From NCBI GenBank assembly GCA_963971305.1, contig OZ020306.1, positions 58,316,686 to 58,380,685 on the forward strand: 64,000 bases of DNA. Direction: 5' to 3'. The notes under the pieces are model-generated. The model was not told the origin of the DNA and made no database searches. It saw only the letters and a list, made by a program, of their open reading frames with translations. The position numbers and the translations under genes were made by a program. Source of the DNA: Arcuatula senhousia. Taxonomy: Eukaryota > Mollusca > Bivalvia > Mytilida > Mytilidae. This document shows positions 29,851-44,249 of this stretch, in pieces (the first letter of the stretch is position 1; the number at the start of each line of letters is the position of its first letter).

Positions 29851-32800
29851 GACCTAATTGTATGATTTTGTACTAACCCTAACTTTAAATGTATCTTTAT
29901 ATGCTAACCCGAAACCTAATTATACGTTTTTGAACTAACCCTTACTTAAATTGTATAATTTTGCACTAACCCTAGCCCTAAATGTATGTTTATATGCTAA
30001 CCTCTAACCCTAATTGTGTGTTTTATACTAACCCTAACCCTAATTATATGTTTTACATTCACCCTAATTCTATTCATACGTTTTTGAACAAACCCTTACT
30101 TAAATTGTATAATTTTGCACTAACCCTTGCCCTAAATGTATTTTTATATGCTAACCCAATTGTGTGTTTTATACAAACCGTAACACTAATAATATGTTTT
30201 ACACTAACCCGAACCCCTTTTTATACGTTTTTATACTAACCCTTACCCTACATGTATCTTAATATGCTAACCCCTTACCCTAATTGTGTATTTTATACTA
30301 ACACTAACCCTAATTATATGTTTAACAATAGCACTAACCCTATTTATACGTTTTTGTACTAACCCTTATCATAAATGTATTTTTATGCTAACCCCTACCA
30401 TTTATTTTGTGTTTTCATAGACTACAACCCTAATTGTATAATTTTGTACTTACCTAACCCTAAATGTATCTTTTATGTTAACCCCTAACCCTAACTGTGT
30501 TTTTGATACTAACCCTAACCCTTATTATGTTTTACACTAGCCCTAACCCAAATAGTATGTTTTAGTACTTACCCTGACCATAAATGTATCTTTTTGGTCC
30601 AACCCCTACCTGAACTGATCTCTTTCTTCTACCCCCTTCCGCTTATTTTGTGTTTTCATCGACATTAACCCTAATTGTATGATTTTGTAACCCTAACCCT
30701 AAGTGTATCTAAATATGCCAACCCTAACCCTAATTGTGTGTTTATACTAACCCTAACCCTAATTATATGTTTTTACTAGCCCTAACCCTAATTATATGTT
30801 TTACACTAACCCTTACCCTAATTATACATTTTTGTCTAGCCAAAATCATAAATGTATCTTTGTACTAACCCCTACCACTTTTTTTGTTTTCATCGACTAA
30901 AGCCATAATTGTATATTTTTGTACTAACCCTAACTCTAAATGTATCTTTATATGCTAACCCCTAACCCTAATTGTGTGTTTTAAACTAACCCAAACCCTA
31001 ATAATATGTTTTACACTAACCCTAACCTCTTTATATACTTTTTTATACTAACCCTTACCCTAATTGTAAATTTTGTACTAACCCTAACCCTACATGTATC
31101 TTACTATGCTAACCCCTAACCCTAATTGTGTATTTTATTCTAACACTAACCCTAACTATATGTTTAACAATAACCCTAACCCTAATTATACGTTTTTGAA
31201 CTAACCCTTATCATAAATGTATTTTTTATGCCTACCCCTACCACTTATTTTGTGTTTTCATCAACTTTAACCCTAATTGTATAATTTTGTACTAATCCTT
31301 ACCCAAAATGTAACTTATTTGTTAACCCCTAACTCTAACGGTGTGATTTATACTAACCCTTACCCTAATTATGTTTAACACTAGCCCTAACCCAAATAGT
31401 ATGTTTTAGTACTTACCCTGACCATAAATGTATCTTTTTGGTCCACCCCCTACCCTTAACTTTGTGTTTTCGCAGACCCTAATCGTAACCCTAATTGTAC
31501 GTGTTTGTACTAACTTTTATCTGAACTGTATCTCTTTGTACTACTCCCTACCGCTTATTTTGTGTTTTCATCGACATTAACCCTAATTGTATGATTTTGT
31601 TACCCTAACCCTAAGTGTATCTTTTTATGCCAACCCCTAACCCTTATAGTGTGTTTTATACTCACCCTTACCCTAATTATATGTTTTTACTAGCCCTATC
31701 CCTAATTATATGTTTTACACTAACCCTTATCCTAATTATACATTTTTGTACTAGCCTATATCATAAATGTATCTTTGTACTATCCCCTACCACTTAGTGT
31801 TTGTTTGCAATGACTATAGCCCTAATTGTATAAGTTTGTAGTAATGTATCTTTATATGCTAACCCCTAACCCTAATTGTGTGTTTTAAAATAACCCAAAC
31901 CCTAATAATATGTTTTACACTTACCCTAAACCTAATTATACTTTTTTGAACTAACCCTTACCTTAATTGTATAATTTTGCACTAACCCTAGCCCTTAATG
32001 TATTTTTATATGCTAACCCCTAACCCTAATTGTGTTTTATACTTACCTTAACCCTAACTATATGTTTTACATTAACCCTAACCCTAATTATACGTTTTTG
32101 TAATAACCCTTATCATAAAGGTATTTTTTATACTAACCCCTACCACTTATTTTGTGTTTACATCGACTATAATCATAATTGTATAATTTTGTACTAACCC
32201 TAACCCTAAATGTATCTCTATATGTTAACCCCTAACCTTAACTGTGTGTTTTATAATAACCCTAACCCTCATTGTGTGTTTTATACTAACCCTAACCTTG
32301 ATTGTGTGTTTAATACTAACCGTAACTCTAATAATATGTTTTACACTAACCCTCACCCCTTTTTATACATTTTTATACTAACCCTTATCTTAATTGTTAA
32401 ATTTTGTACTAACCCTTACCCTACTTGTATCTTAATATGCTAACCTCTTACCCTAATTGTGTATTTTATACGAACCATAACCCTAATTATACGTTTTTGT
32501 ACTAACCCTTATCATAAATGTATTTTTTATACTAACCCCTACCACTTATTTTGTGTTTTCATCGACTATAACCCTAATCATATAATTTTGTACTCAATCT
32601 AACCCTAAATGTATCTTTATATGCTAACCCTTAATCCTAATTGTGTGTTTTAAACTAACCCAAACCCTAATAATATGTTTTACACTAACCCTAACCTCTT
32701 TATATACTTTTTTATACTAACCCTTACCCTAATTGTAAATTTTGTACTAACCCTAACCCTACATGTATCTTACTATGCTAACCCTTAACCCTAATTGTGT

Positions 32801-33950
32801 ATTTTATTCTAACACTAACCCTAATTATATGTTTTACATTGACCCTAACCCTAATTATATGTTTTACATTGACCCTAACCCTAATTATACGTTTTTGAAC
32901 TAACCCTTACCTTAGTTGTTGAATTTTGTACTAACCCTAACCCTATTTGTATCTTTATATGCTAACCCCTAACCCTAATTGTGTTTTATACTAACCATAA
33001 CCCTAATTATATGTTTTACATTGACCCTAACCCTAATTATATGTTTTACATTGACCCTAACCCTAATTATACGTATTTGTAATCACCCTTATCATAAATG
33101 TATTTTTTATACTAACCCTACCACTTATTTTGTGTTAACATCGAGTGTAACCATAATTGTATAATTTTGTACTAACCCTAACCCTAAATGTATCTTTATA
33201 TGCTAACCCCTAACCCTAATTGTGTGTTTTAAACTAACCCAAACCCTAATAATATGTTTTACACTAACCCTAACCTCTTTATATACTTTTTTATACTAAC
33301 CCTTACCCTAATTGTAAATTTTGTACTAACCCTAACCCTACATGTATCTTACTATGCTAACCCTTAACCCTAATTGTGTATTTTATTCTAACACTAACCC
33401 TAATTATATGTTTAACAATAACCCTAACCCTAATTATACGTTGATGTACTAACCCTTATCATAAATGTATTTTTTATGCTTACCACTACCACTTATTTTG
33501 TGTTTTCATCAATTTTAACCCTAATTGTATAATTTTGTACTAATCCTTACCCAAAATGTAACTTATTTGTTAACCCCTAACTCTAACGGTGTGATTTATA
33601 CTAACCCTTACCCTAATTATGTTTTACACTAGCCCTAACCCAAATAGTATGTTTTAGTACTTACCCTGACCATAAATGTATCTTTTTGGTCCACCCCCTA
33701 CCCTTAACTTTGTGTTTTCGCAGACCCTAATCGTAACCCTAATTGTACGTGTTTGTACTAACTTTTATCTGAACTGTATCTCTTTGTACTACTCCCTACC
33801 GCTTATTTTGTGTTTTCATCGACATTAACCCTAATTGTATGATTTTGTTACCCTAACCCTAAGTGTATCTTTTTATGCCAACCCCTAACCCTTATAGTGT
33901 GTTTGATACTCACCCTTACCCTAATTATATGTTTTTACTAGCCCTATCCC

Positions 33951-35569
33951 TAATTATATGTTTTACACTAACCCTTATCCTAATTATACATTTTTGTACT
34001 AGCCTATATCATAAATGTATCTTTGTACTATCCCCTACCACTTAGTGTTTGTTTTCAATGACTATAGCCCTAATTGTATAAGTTTGTAGTAATGTATCTT
34101 TATATGCTAACCCCTAACCCTAATTGTGTGTTCTAAAATAACCCAAACCCTAATAATATGTTTTGCACTTACCCTAAACCTAATTATACTTTTTTGAACT
34201 AACCCTTACCTTAATTGTATAATTTTGCACTAACCCTAGCCCTTAATGTATTTTTATATGCGTCCCGTGCGGGGTCCGGGTGGCGAATAGGCCCGCAGCA
34301 GAGCCTAACTTGTCGTAAGAGGCGACTGAGGGTCTTGGGATTCTGACATCGGGTCAGTGCTCAGCCCACAGAGCGACCAAGTGTGTACCCTAGGTGGCTG
34401 AATAGGGTGGCCCTCGTCCGCGGGGGTTGTCAGGTCTATAATACGGAAACCCTGACCGCCGACCATAGTGGGCCAACGTGTGTGGAGAGTGCCACGCTTC
34501 ATGCACGTAAAAGACCCCTTTGTGGACCGCCAAGTAGTGCACCACATAGGCTAAATTTTCTGCCCCTACCCACCTCTCCCCTTTTCCCGTGGTTCTTCAA
34601 AATTTACCGGTCCTTTGTTTCCCACCCCACCCCATATTTCATTTATCATCATCATTTCAGGTTCATTTTATCATCCTTTTCATGTTCATCGCCTGTAAAT
34701 AACCTATATAGCGTTGCACGGGCGTAAAACACCAACTCACTCACTCACTCACTATTTTTATATGCTAACCCCTAACCCTAATTGTGTTTTATACTTACCT
34801 TAACCCTAACTATATGTTTTACATTAACCCTAACCCTAATTATACGTTTTTGTAATAACCCTTATCATAAAGGTATTTTTTATACTAACCCCTACCACTT
34901 ATTTTGTGTTTACATCGACTATAATCATAATTGTATAATTTTGTACTAACCCTAACCCTAAATGTATCTCTATATGTTAACCCCTAACCTTAACTGTGTG
35001 TTTTATAATAACCCTAACCCTCATTGTGTGTTTTATACTAACCCTAACCTTGATTGTGTGTTTAATACTAACCGTAACTCTAATAATATGTTTTACACTA
35101 ACCCTCACCCCTTTTTATACATTTTTATACTAACCCTTATCTTAATTGTTAAATTTTGTACTAACCCTTACCCTACTTGTATCTTAATATGCTAACCTCT
35201 TACCCTAATTGTGTATTTTATACGAACCATAACCCTAATTATACGTTTATGTACAAACCCTTATCATAAATGTATTTTTTATACCAACCCCTACCACTGA
35301 TTTTGTGTTTTCATCGACTATAACCCTAATCATATAATTTTGTACTCAATCTAACCCTAAATGTATCTTTATATGCTAACCCTTAACCCTAATTGTGTTT
35401 TATACTTATCCAAACCCTAATTATATGTTTTACACTAGCCCTAACCCTAATTATACGTTTTTGAACTAACCCTTACCTTAGTTGTTGAATTTTGTACTAA
35501 CCCTAACCCTATTTGTATCTTTATATGCTAACCCCTAACCCTAATTGTGTTTTATACTAACCCTAACCC
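33951..35569. repeat. 1619-bp segmental duplication inside the satellite, unit 1
   Basis: Nearly identical to 35570-37188, offset 1619 throughout (for example SINE start 34262 to 35881). Contains a SINE with its duplication. The breakpoint falls within the common word 'taattatatgttttaca', consistent with unequal exchange between similar submonomers. Breakpoints are good to about 30 bp. Confidence 0.85.
34262..34752 (+). mobile_element. SINE inside satellite, first of two duplicated copies
   Basis: 491 bp, starting gtcccgtgcggggtccggg and ending in (CACT)n. A perfect 13-bp duplication, TATTTTTATATGC, flanks it (34249-34261 and 34753-34765). The same satellite segment without the SINE is present elsewhere in this array (32001-32013, 44042-44054 and 52630-52642), giving intact empty sites. 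Confidence 0.93.
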
Positions 35570-37188
35570 TAATTATATGTTTTACACTAACCCTTATCCT
35601 AATTATACATTTTTGTACTAGCCTATATCATAAATGTATCTTTGTACTATCCCCTACCACTTAGTGTTTGTTTTCAATGACTATAGCCCTAATTGTATAA
35701 GTTTGTAGTAATGTATCTTTATATGCTAACCCCTAACCCTAATTGTGTGTTCTAAAATAACCCAAACCCTAATAATATGTTTTGCACTTACCCTAAACCT
35801 AATTATACTTTTTTGAACTAACCCTTACCTTAATTGTATAATTTTGCACTAACCCTAGCCCTTAATGTATTTTTATATGCGTCCCGTGCGGGGTCCGGGT
35901 GGCGAATAGGCCCGCAGCAGAGCCTAACTTGTCGTAAGAGGCGACTAAGGGTCTTGGGATTCTGACATCGGGTCAGTGCTCAGCCCACAGAGCGACCAAG
36001 TGTGTACCCTAGGTGGCTGAATAGGGTGGCCCTCGTCCGCGGGGGTTGTCAGGTCTATAATACGGAAACCCTGACCGCCGACCATAGTGGGCCAACGTGT
36101 GTGGAGAGTGCCACGCTTCATGCACGTAAAAGACCCCTTTGTGGACCGCCAAGTAGTGCACCACATAGGCTAAATTTTCTGCCCCTACCCACCTCTCCCC
36201 TTTTCCCGTGGTTCTTCAAAATTTACCGGTCTTTTGTTTCCCACCCCACCCCATATTTCATTTATCATCATCATTTCAGGTTCATTTTATCATCCTTTTC
36301 ATGTTCATCGCCTGTAAATAACCTATATAGCGTTGCACGGGCGTAAAACACCAACTCACTCACTCACTCACTATTTTTATATGCTAACCCCTAACCCTAA
36401 TTGTGTTTTATACTTACCTTAACCCTAACTATATGTTTTACATTAACCCTAACCCTAATTATACGTTTTTGTAATAACCCTTATCATAAAGGTATTTTTT
36501 ATACTAACCCCTACCACTTATTTTGTGTTTACATCGACTATAATCATAATTGTATAATTTTGTACTAACCCTAACCCTAAATGTATCTCTATATGTTAAC
36601 CCCTAACCTTAACTGTGTGTTTTATAATAACCCTAACCCTCATTGTGTGTTTTATACTAACCCTAACCTTGATTGTGTGTTTAATACTAACCGTAACTCT
36701 AATAATATGTTTTACACTAACCCTCACCCCTTTTTATACATTTTTATACTAACCCTTATCTTAATTGTTAAATTTTGTACTAACCCTTACCCTACTTGTA
36801 TCTTAATATGCTAACCTCTTACCCTAATTGTGTATTTCATACGAACCATAACCCTAATTATACGTTTTTGTACTAACCCTTATCATAAATGTATTTTTTA
36901 TACCAACCCCTACCACTGATTTTGTGTTTTCATCGACTATAACCCTAATCATATAATTTTGTACTCAATCTAACCCTAAATGTATCTTTATATGCTAACC
37001 CTTAACCCTAATTGTGTTTTATACTTATCCAAACCCTAATTATATGTTTTACACTAACCCTAACCCTAATTATACGTTTTTGAACTAACCCTTACCTTAG
37101 TTGTTGAATTTTGTACTAACCCTAACCCTATTTGTATCTTTATATGCTAACCCCTAACCCTAATTGTGTTTTATACTAACCCTAACCC
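35570..37188. repeat. 1619-bp segmental duplication inside the satellite, unit 2
   Basis: Second tandem copy of 33951-35569, including the SINE and its flanks. After about 37190 the sequence continues into the normal array order ('ttttacattgaccctaac'). Confidence 0.85.
35881..36371 (+). mobile_element. SINE inside satellite, second duplicated copy
   Basis: 491 bp, the same TATTTTTATATGC duplication (35868-35880 and 36372-36384) and the same flanks as the copy 1619 bp upstream. Only a few substitutions separate the two (for example gactgagg/gactaagg and gtcctttg/gtcttttg). It arose by segmental duplication, not by a second insertion. Confidence 0.93.
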
Positions 37189-40100
37189 TAATTATATGTT
37201 TTACATTGACCCTAACCCTAATTATATGTTTTACATTGACCCTAACCCTAATTATACGTATTTGTAATCACCCTTATCATAAATATATTTTTTATACTAA
37301 CCCTACCACTTATTTTGTGTTAACATCGAGTGTAACCATAATTGTATAATTTTGTACTAACCCTAACCCTAAATGTATCTTTACATGTTAACCCCTAACC
37401 CTAACTGTGTTTTACACTAACCCTAACCCTAATTGTGTGTTTTATACTAACCCTAACCCTGATTGTGTATTTAATACTAACCGTAACTCTAATAATATGT
37501 TTTACACTAACCCTCACCCCTTTTTATACGTTTTTATACTAACCCTTACCTTAATTGTTAAATTTTGTACTAACCCTACTTGTATCTTAATATGCTAACC
37601 CTAATTGTGTATTTTATACTAACCCTAACCCTAATTATACGTTTTTGTGCTAACTCTTATCATAAATGTAGTTTTTATACTAACCCCTACAACTTATTTT
37701 GTGTTTTCATCGACTATAACCCTAATTATATAATTTTGCACTAACCCTAGCCCTAAATGTATTTTTATATGCTAACCCCTAACCCTTATTGTATGTTTTA
37801 TACTAACCCAAACCCTAATAATATGTTTTACACTAACCCTAAACCAACTTATACGTTTTTGAACTAACCCTTACCTTAATTGTTGAATTTTGTACTAACC
37901 CTAACCTTATTTGTATCTTTATATGCTAACCCCTAACCCTAATTGTGTTTTATACTAACCCTAACCCTAATTATATGTTTTACATTAACCCTAACCCTAA
38001 TTATACGTTTTTGTAATCACTTTATCATAAATGTATTTTTATACTAACCCCTACCACTTATTTTGTGTTTTCATCGACTATAACCCTAATCATATAATTT
38101 TGTACTCACCCTAACCCAAAATGTATCTTTATATGCTAACCCTTAACCCTAATTGTGTTTTATACTTACCCAAACCCTAATTATATGTTTTACACTAACC
38201 CTAACCCTAATTATACGTTTTTGCACTAACCCTTACCCTAATTGTATAATTTTGCACTAACCCTAGCCCTAAATGTATTTTTATATGCTAACCCCTAACC
38301 CTTTCTGTGTGTTTTATACTAACCCAAACCCTAATAATATGTTTTACACTAACCCTAAACCAACTTATACGTTTTTGAACTAACCATTACCTTAATTGTT
38401 GAATTTTGTACTAACCCTAACCCTATTTGTATCTTTATATGCTAACCCCTAACCCTAATTGTGTTTTATACTAACCCTAACCCTAATTATATGTTTTACA
38501 TTAACCCTAACCCTAATTATACGTTTTTGTTATAACCCTTATCATAAATGTATTTTTTATACTAACCATACCACTTATTTTGTGTTAACATCGACTGTAA
38601 CCATAATTGTATAATTTTGTACTAACCCTAACCCTAAATGTATCTTTATATGTTAACCCCTAACCCTAGCTGTGTGTTTTATACTAACCCTAACCCTAAT
38701 TGAATGTTTTATACTTACCCAAACCCTAATTATATGTTTTATACTAGCCCTAACCCTGATTGTGTATTTAATACTAACCGTAACTCTATTTATATGTTTT
38801 ACACTAACCCTCACCCCTTTTTTATACGTTTTTATACTAACCCTTACCTTAATTGTTAAATTTTGTACTAACCCTAACCCTACTTGTATCTTAATATGCT
38901 AAACCCTAACCCTAATTGTGTATTTTATACTAACCCTAACCCTAATTATACGTTTTTGTACTAACTCTTATCATAAATGTAGTTTTTATACTAACCCCTA
39001 CAACTTGTTTTGTGTTTTCATGGACTATAACCCTAATTATATAATTTTGCACTATCCCTAGCCCTAAATGTATTTTTATATGCTAACCCCTAACCCTTAT
39101 TGTATGTTTTATACTAACCCAAACCCTAATAATATTTTTACACTAACCCTAAACCAACTTATACGTTTTTGAACTAACCCTTGCCTTAATTGTTGAATTT
39201 TGTACTAACCCTTAACTTATTTGTTTCTTTATATGCTAACCCCTAACCCTAATTGTGTTTTATACTAACCCTAACCCTAATTATATGTTTTACATTAACC
39301 CTAACCCTAATTATACGTTTTTGTAATCACCCTTATCATAAATGTATTTTTTTATACTAACCCCTACAACTTATTTTGTGTTAACATCGACTGTAACCGT
39401 AATTGTATAATTTTGTACTAACCCTAACCCTAAATGTGTCTTTATATGTTAACCCCTAAGCCTGATTGTATGTGGTATACTAACCGTAACTCTAATAATA
39501 TGTTTTACACTAACCCTCACCCCTTTTTATACGTTTTTATACTAACCCTTACCTCAATTGTTAAATTTTGTACTAACCCTAACCCTACTTGTATCTTAAT
39601 ATGCTAACCCCTAACCCTAATTGTGTATTTTATACCAACCCTTAACCTAATTATATGTTTAACATTAACCCTAACCCTAAGTATACGTTTTTGTATTAAC
39701 CCTTATCATAAGTGTATTTTTTATTCTAACCCGTACCACTTATTTTGTGTTTTCATCCACTTTAACCCTAATTTTATAATTTTGTACTCACCCTAAACCT
39801 TAATGTATCTTTATATGCTAACCCTAAACCCTAATTGTGTTTTATACTAACCCAAACCCTAATAATATGTTTCACACTAACCCTAACCCTAATTATACGT
39901 TTTTGTACTAACCCTTAGCCTAATTGTATAATTTTGCACTACCTTAGCCCTAAATGTATCTTTATATGCTAACCCCTAACACTCATTGTGTGTTTAAACT
40001 AACCCTAACCGTAATTGTGTATTTTATACTAACCATAACCCTAACCCTAATTATACGTTTTTGTACTAACCCTTATCATAAATGTATTTTTTATACTAAC

Positions 40101-43100
40101 CCCAAACTTATCTTGTGTTTTCATCGACTTTAACCCTAATTATATAATTTTGTACTCACCCTAACCCTAAATGTATCTTTATATGCTAACCCTTAACCTT
40201 AATTGTGTTTTATACTAACCCAAACCCTAATTATATGTTTAACACTAACCCCAACCCTAATTATACGTTTTTGTACTAACCCTTAACCTAATTATATAAT
40301 TTTGCACTACCCTAGCCCTAAATGTATCTTTATATGCTAACCCCTAACCCTAATTGTGTGTTTTATACTAACCCTTACCCTAATTATATGTTTTACATTA
40401 ACCCTAACCCTAATTATACGTTTTTGGTAATAAAACTTATCATAATTGTAACCCTAACCCTAAGTGTATCTTAATATGCTAACCACTAACCCTAATTTTG
40501 TGTTTTATACTAACTCTAACCCTAATTATATGTTTTACACTAGCCCTAACCCTAATTATATGTTTTGCACTAGCCCTAGCCCTAATTATATGTTTTACCT
40601 TAGCCCTAATCCTAATTATTCGTTTAACACTAACCCTAACCCTAATTATACGTTTTTGCACTAGCCTATATCATGAATGTATCTTTGTACTAACCCCTAC
40701 AATTTATTTTTTGTTTTCATCGACTATAACCCTAATTGTATAATTTTGTACTAACCCTAACCCTAAATGTATCTTTAAATTCTAACCCCTAACCCTAATT
40801 GTGTTTTTTTATACTAACCGTAACCCTTATAATATGTTTTACACTAACCCCAAACCCTGATTATACGTTTTTGTACTACCTTTAGCCTAATTGTATAATT
40901 TTGCACTATCCTAGCCCTAAATGTATCTTTATATGCTAACCCCTTACCCTAATTGTGTGTTTTATACTAACTCTAACCCTAATTATATGTTTTACACTAG
41001 CCCTAACCCTAATTATATGTTTTACACTAGCCCTAACCCTAATTATATGTTTTACCTTAGCCTTAATCCTAATTATTCGTTTAACACTAACCCTAACCCT
41101 AATTATACGTTTTTGCACTAGCCTATATCATGAATGTGTCTCTGTACTAACCCCTACAATTTATTTTTTGTTTTCATCGACTATAACCCTAATTGTATAA
41201 TTATGTACTAACCCTAACCCTAAATGTATGTTTAAATTCTAACCCCTAACCCTAATTGTGTTTTTTATACTAACCGTAACCCTTATAATATGTTTTACAC
41301 TAACCCTAACCCTGATTATACGTTTTTGTACTACCTTTAGCCTAATTGTATAATTTTGCACTACCCTAGCCCTAAATGTATCTTTATATGCTAACCCCTA
41401 ACCCTAATTGTGTGTTTTATACTAACCCTAACCCTAATTGTGTATTTTATACTAACCCTACCCCTAATTATATGTTTAACATTAAACCTAACCCTAATTA
41501 TACGTTTTTGTACTAACCCTTTTCATAAATGTATTTTTTATACTAGCCCGAAAACTTATTTTGTGTTTTCATCGACTTAAACCCTAATTATATAATTTTG
41601 TACTCACCCTAACCCTAAATGTATCTTTATATGCTAACCCCTAACCCTAATTGTGTGTTTTATACTAACCCTAACCCTAATTATCTGTTTTACATTAACC
41701 CCAACCCTAATTATACGTTTTTTGTAATAACCCGTATCATAATTGTAACCCTAACCCTAAGTGTATCTTAATATGCTAACCCCTAACCCTAATTGTGTTT
41801 TTTATACTAACCCTAACCCTTATAATATGTTTTACACTAACCCTAACCCTAATTATACGTTTTTGTACTAGCCTATATCATGAATGTATTTTTGTACTAA
41901 CCCCTACCACTTATTTTTTTTGTTTTCATTGACTATAGCCCTAATTGTATAATTTTGTACTAACCCTAACTCTAAATGTATCTTTAAATGCTAACCCCTA
42001 ACCCTAATTGTGTGTTTTATACTAACCAAAACCCTAATAATATGTTTAACACTAACCATGAACCTAATTATACGTTTTGAACTAACCCTTACCTTAATTG
42101 TATAATTTTGCACTTACCCTAGCCCTAATCGTATCTTTATATGCTAACCCTTAACCCTAATTGTGTTTTATAATAACCCTATCCCTAATTAAATGTTTTA
42201 CATTAACCTTAACCGTAATTAAATGTTTTTGTACTAGCTTATATCATGAATGTGTCTTTGTACTAACCCCTACCACTTATTTTTTGTGTTGATCGACTAA
42301 AACCCTAATTGTATTATTATGTACTAACCCTAACCCTAAATATATCTTTATATGCTAACCCCTAACCCTAATTGTGTGTTTTATACTATTCCTAACCCTA
42401 ATTATACGTTTTTGTACTAACCCTTATCATAAATGTATTTTTTTTGTACTAACACCTACCACTAATTTTGTGTTTTCATCGACTAAAACCCTAATTGTGT
42501 AATTGTGTACTACCCCTAAACCTAAATGTGTCTTTATATGCTAACCCTATTTGTGTGTTTTCTACTTACCGTAACCCTAACAATATGTTTTGCACTTACC
42601 CTAACCCCTTTTTATACGTTTTTTATACTAACCCTTACCCTAATTGTAAATTTTGTACTAACCCTAACCCTACATGTATCTTTATATGCTAACCCCTAAC
42701 CCTAATTGTGTGTTTTATACTAACCCAAACCCTAATAATATGTTTTACACTAACCCTAACCTCTTTATATACTTTTTTATACTAACCCTTACCCTAATTG
42801 TAAATTTTGTACTAACCCTAACCCTACATGTATCTTTATATGCTAACCCCTAACCCTAATTGTGTGTTTTATACCAACCCAAACCCTAATAATATGTTTT
42901 ACACTAATCCTAACCTCTTTATATACTTTTTTATACTAACCCTTACCCTAATTGTAAATTTTGTACTAACCCTAACCCTACTTGTATCTTAATATGCTAA
43001 CCCCTAACCCTAATTGTGTGTTTTATACTAACCCAAACCCTAATAATATGTTTTACACTAACCCTAACCTCTTTATATACTTTTTTATACTAACCCTTAC

Positions 43101-44249
43101 CCTAATTGTAAATTTTGTACTAACCCTAACCCTACATGTATCTTACTATGCTAACCCCTAACCTTAATTGTGTATTTTATTCTAACACTAACCCTAATTA
43201 TATGTTTAAAAATAACCCTAACCCTAATTATACGTTTTTGTACTAACCCTTATCATAAATGTATTTTTTATGCTTACCCCTACCACTTATTTTGTGTTTT
43301 CATCAACTTTAACCCTAATTGTATAATTTTGTACTAATCCTTACCCAAAATGTAACTTATTTGTTAACCCCTAACTCTAACGGTGTGATTTATGCTGACC
43401 CTTACCCTAATTATGTTTTACACTAGCCCTAACCCAAATAGTATGTTTTAGTACTTACCCTGACCATAAATGTATCTTTTTGGTCCACCCCCTACCCTTA
43501 ACTTTGTGTTTTCGCAGACCCTAATCGTAACCCTAATTGTACGTGTTTGTACTAACTTTTATCTGAACTGTATCTCTTTGTACTACTCCCTACCGCTTAT
43601 TTTGTGTTTTCATCGACATTAACCCTAATTGTATGATTTTGTTACCCTAAACCTAAGTGTATCTTTTTATGCCAACCCCTAACCCTTATAGTGTGTTTGA
43701 TACTCACCATTACCCTAATTATATGTTTTTACTAGCCCTAACCCTAATTATATGTTTTACACTAACCCTTATCCTAATTATACATTTTTGTACTAGCCTA
43801 TATCATAAATGTATCTTTGTACTATCCCCTACCACTTATTTTTTGTTTTCAATGACTATAGCCCTAATTGTATAAGTTTGTAGTAATGTATCTTTATATG
43901 CTAACCCCTAACCCTAATTGTGTGTTTTAAAATAACCCAAACCCTAATAATATGTTTACACTTACCCTTAACCTAATTATACTTTTTTGAACTAACCCTT
44001 ACCTTAATTGTATAATTTTGCACTAACCCTAGCCCTTAATGTATTTTTATATGCTAACCCCTAACCCTAATTGTGTTTTATACTTACCTTAACCCTAACT
44101 ATATGTTTTACATTAACCCTAACCCTAATTATACGTTTTTGTAATAACCCTTATCATAAAGGTATTTTTATACTAACCCCTACCACTTATTTTGTGTTTA
44201 CATCGACTATAATCATAATTGTATAATTTTGTACTAACCCTAACCCTAA
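36581..44249. repeat. Large higher-order unit, copy 1 (~7.67 kb)
   Basis: Marker sequences in this span reappear in order in the next unit: 36581 to 44250, 37164 to 44833 and 37407 to 45076 (offset 7669), then 40464 to 49051, 42495 to 51082 and 43657 to 52244 (offset 8587). The jump in offset shows that the next copy gained about 0.92 kb. Boundaries are set at a convenient marker; the true unit start is arbitrary in a tandem array. Confidence 0.85.
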
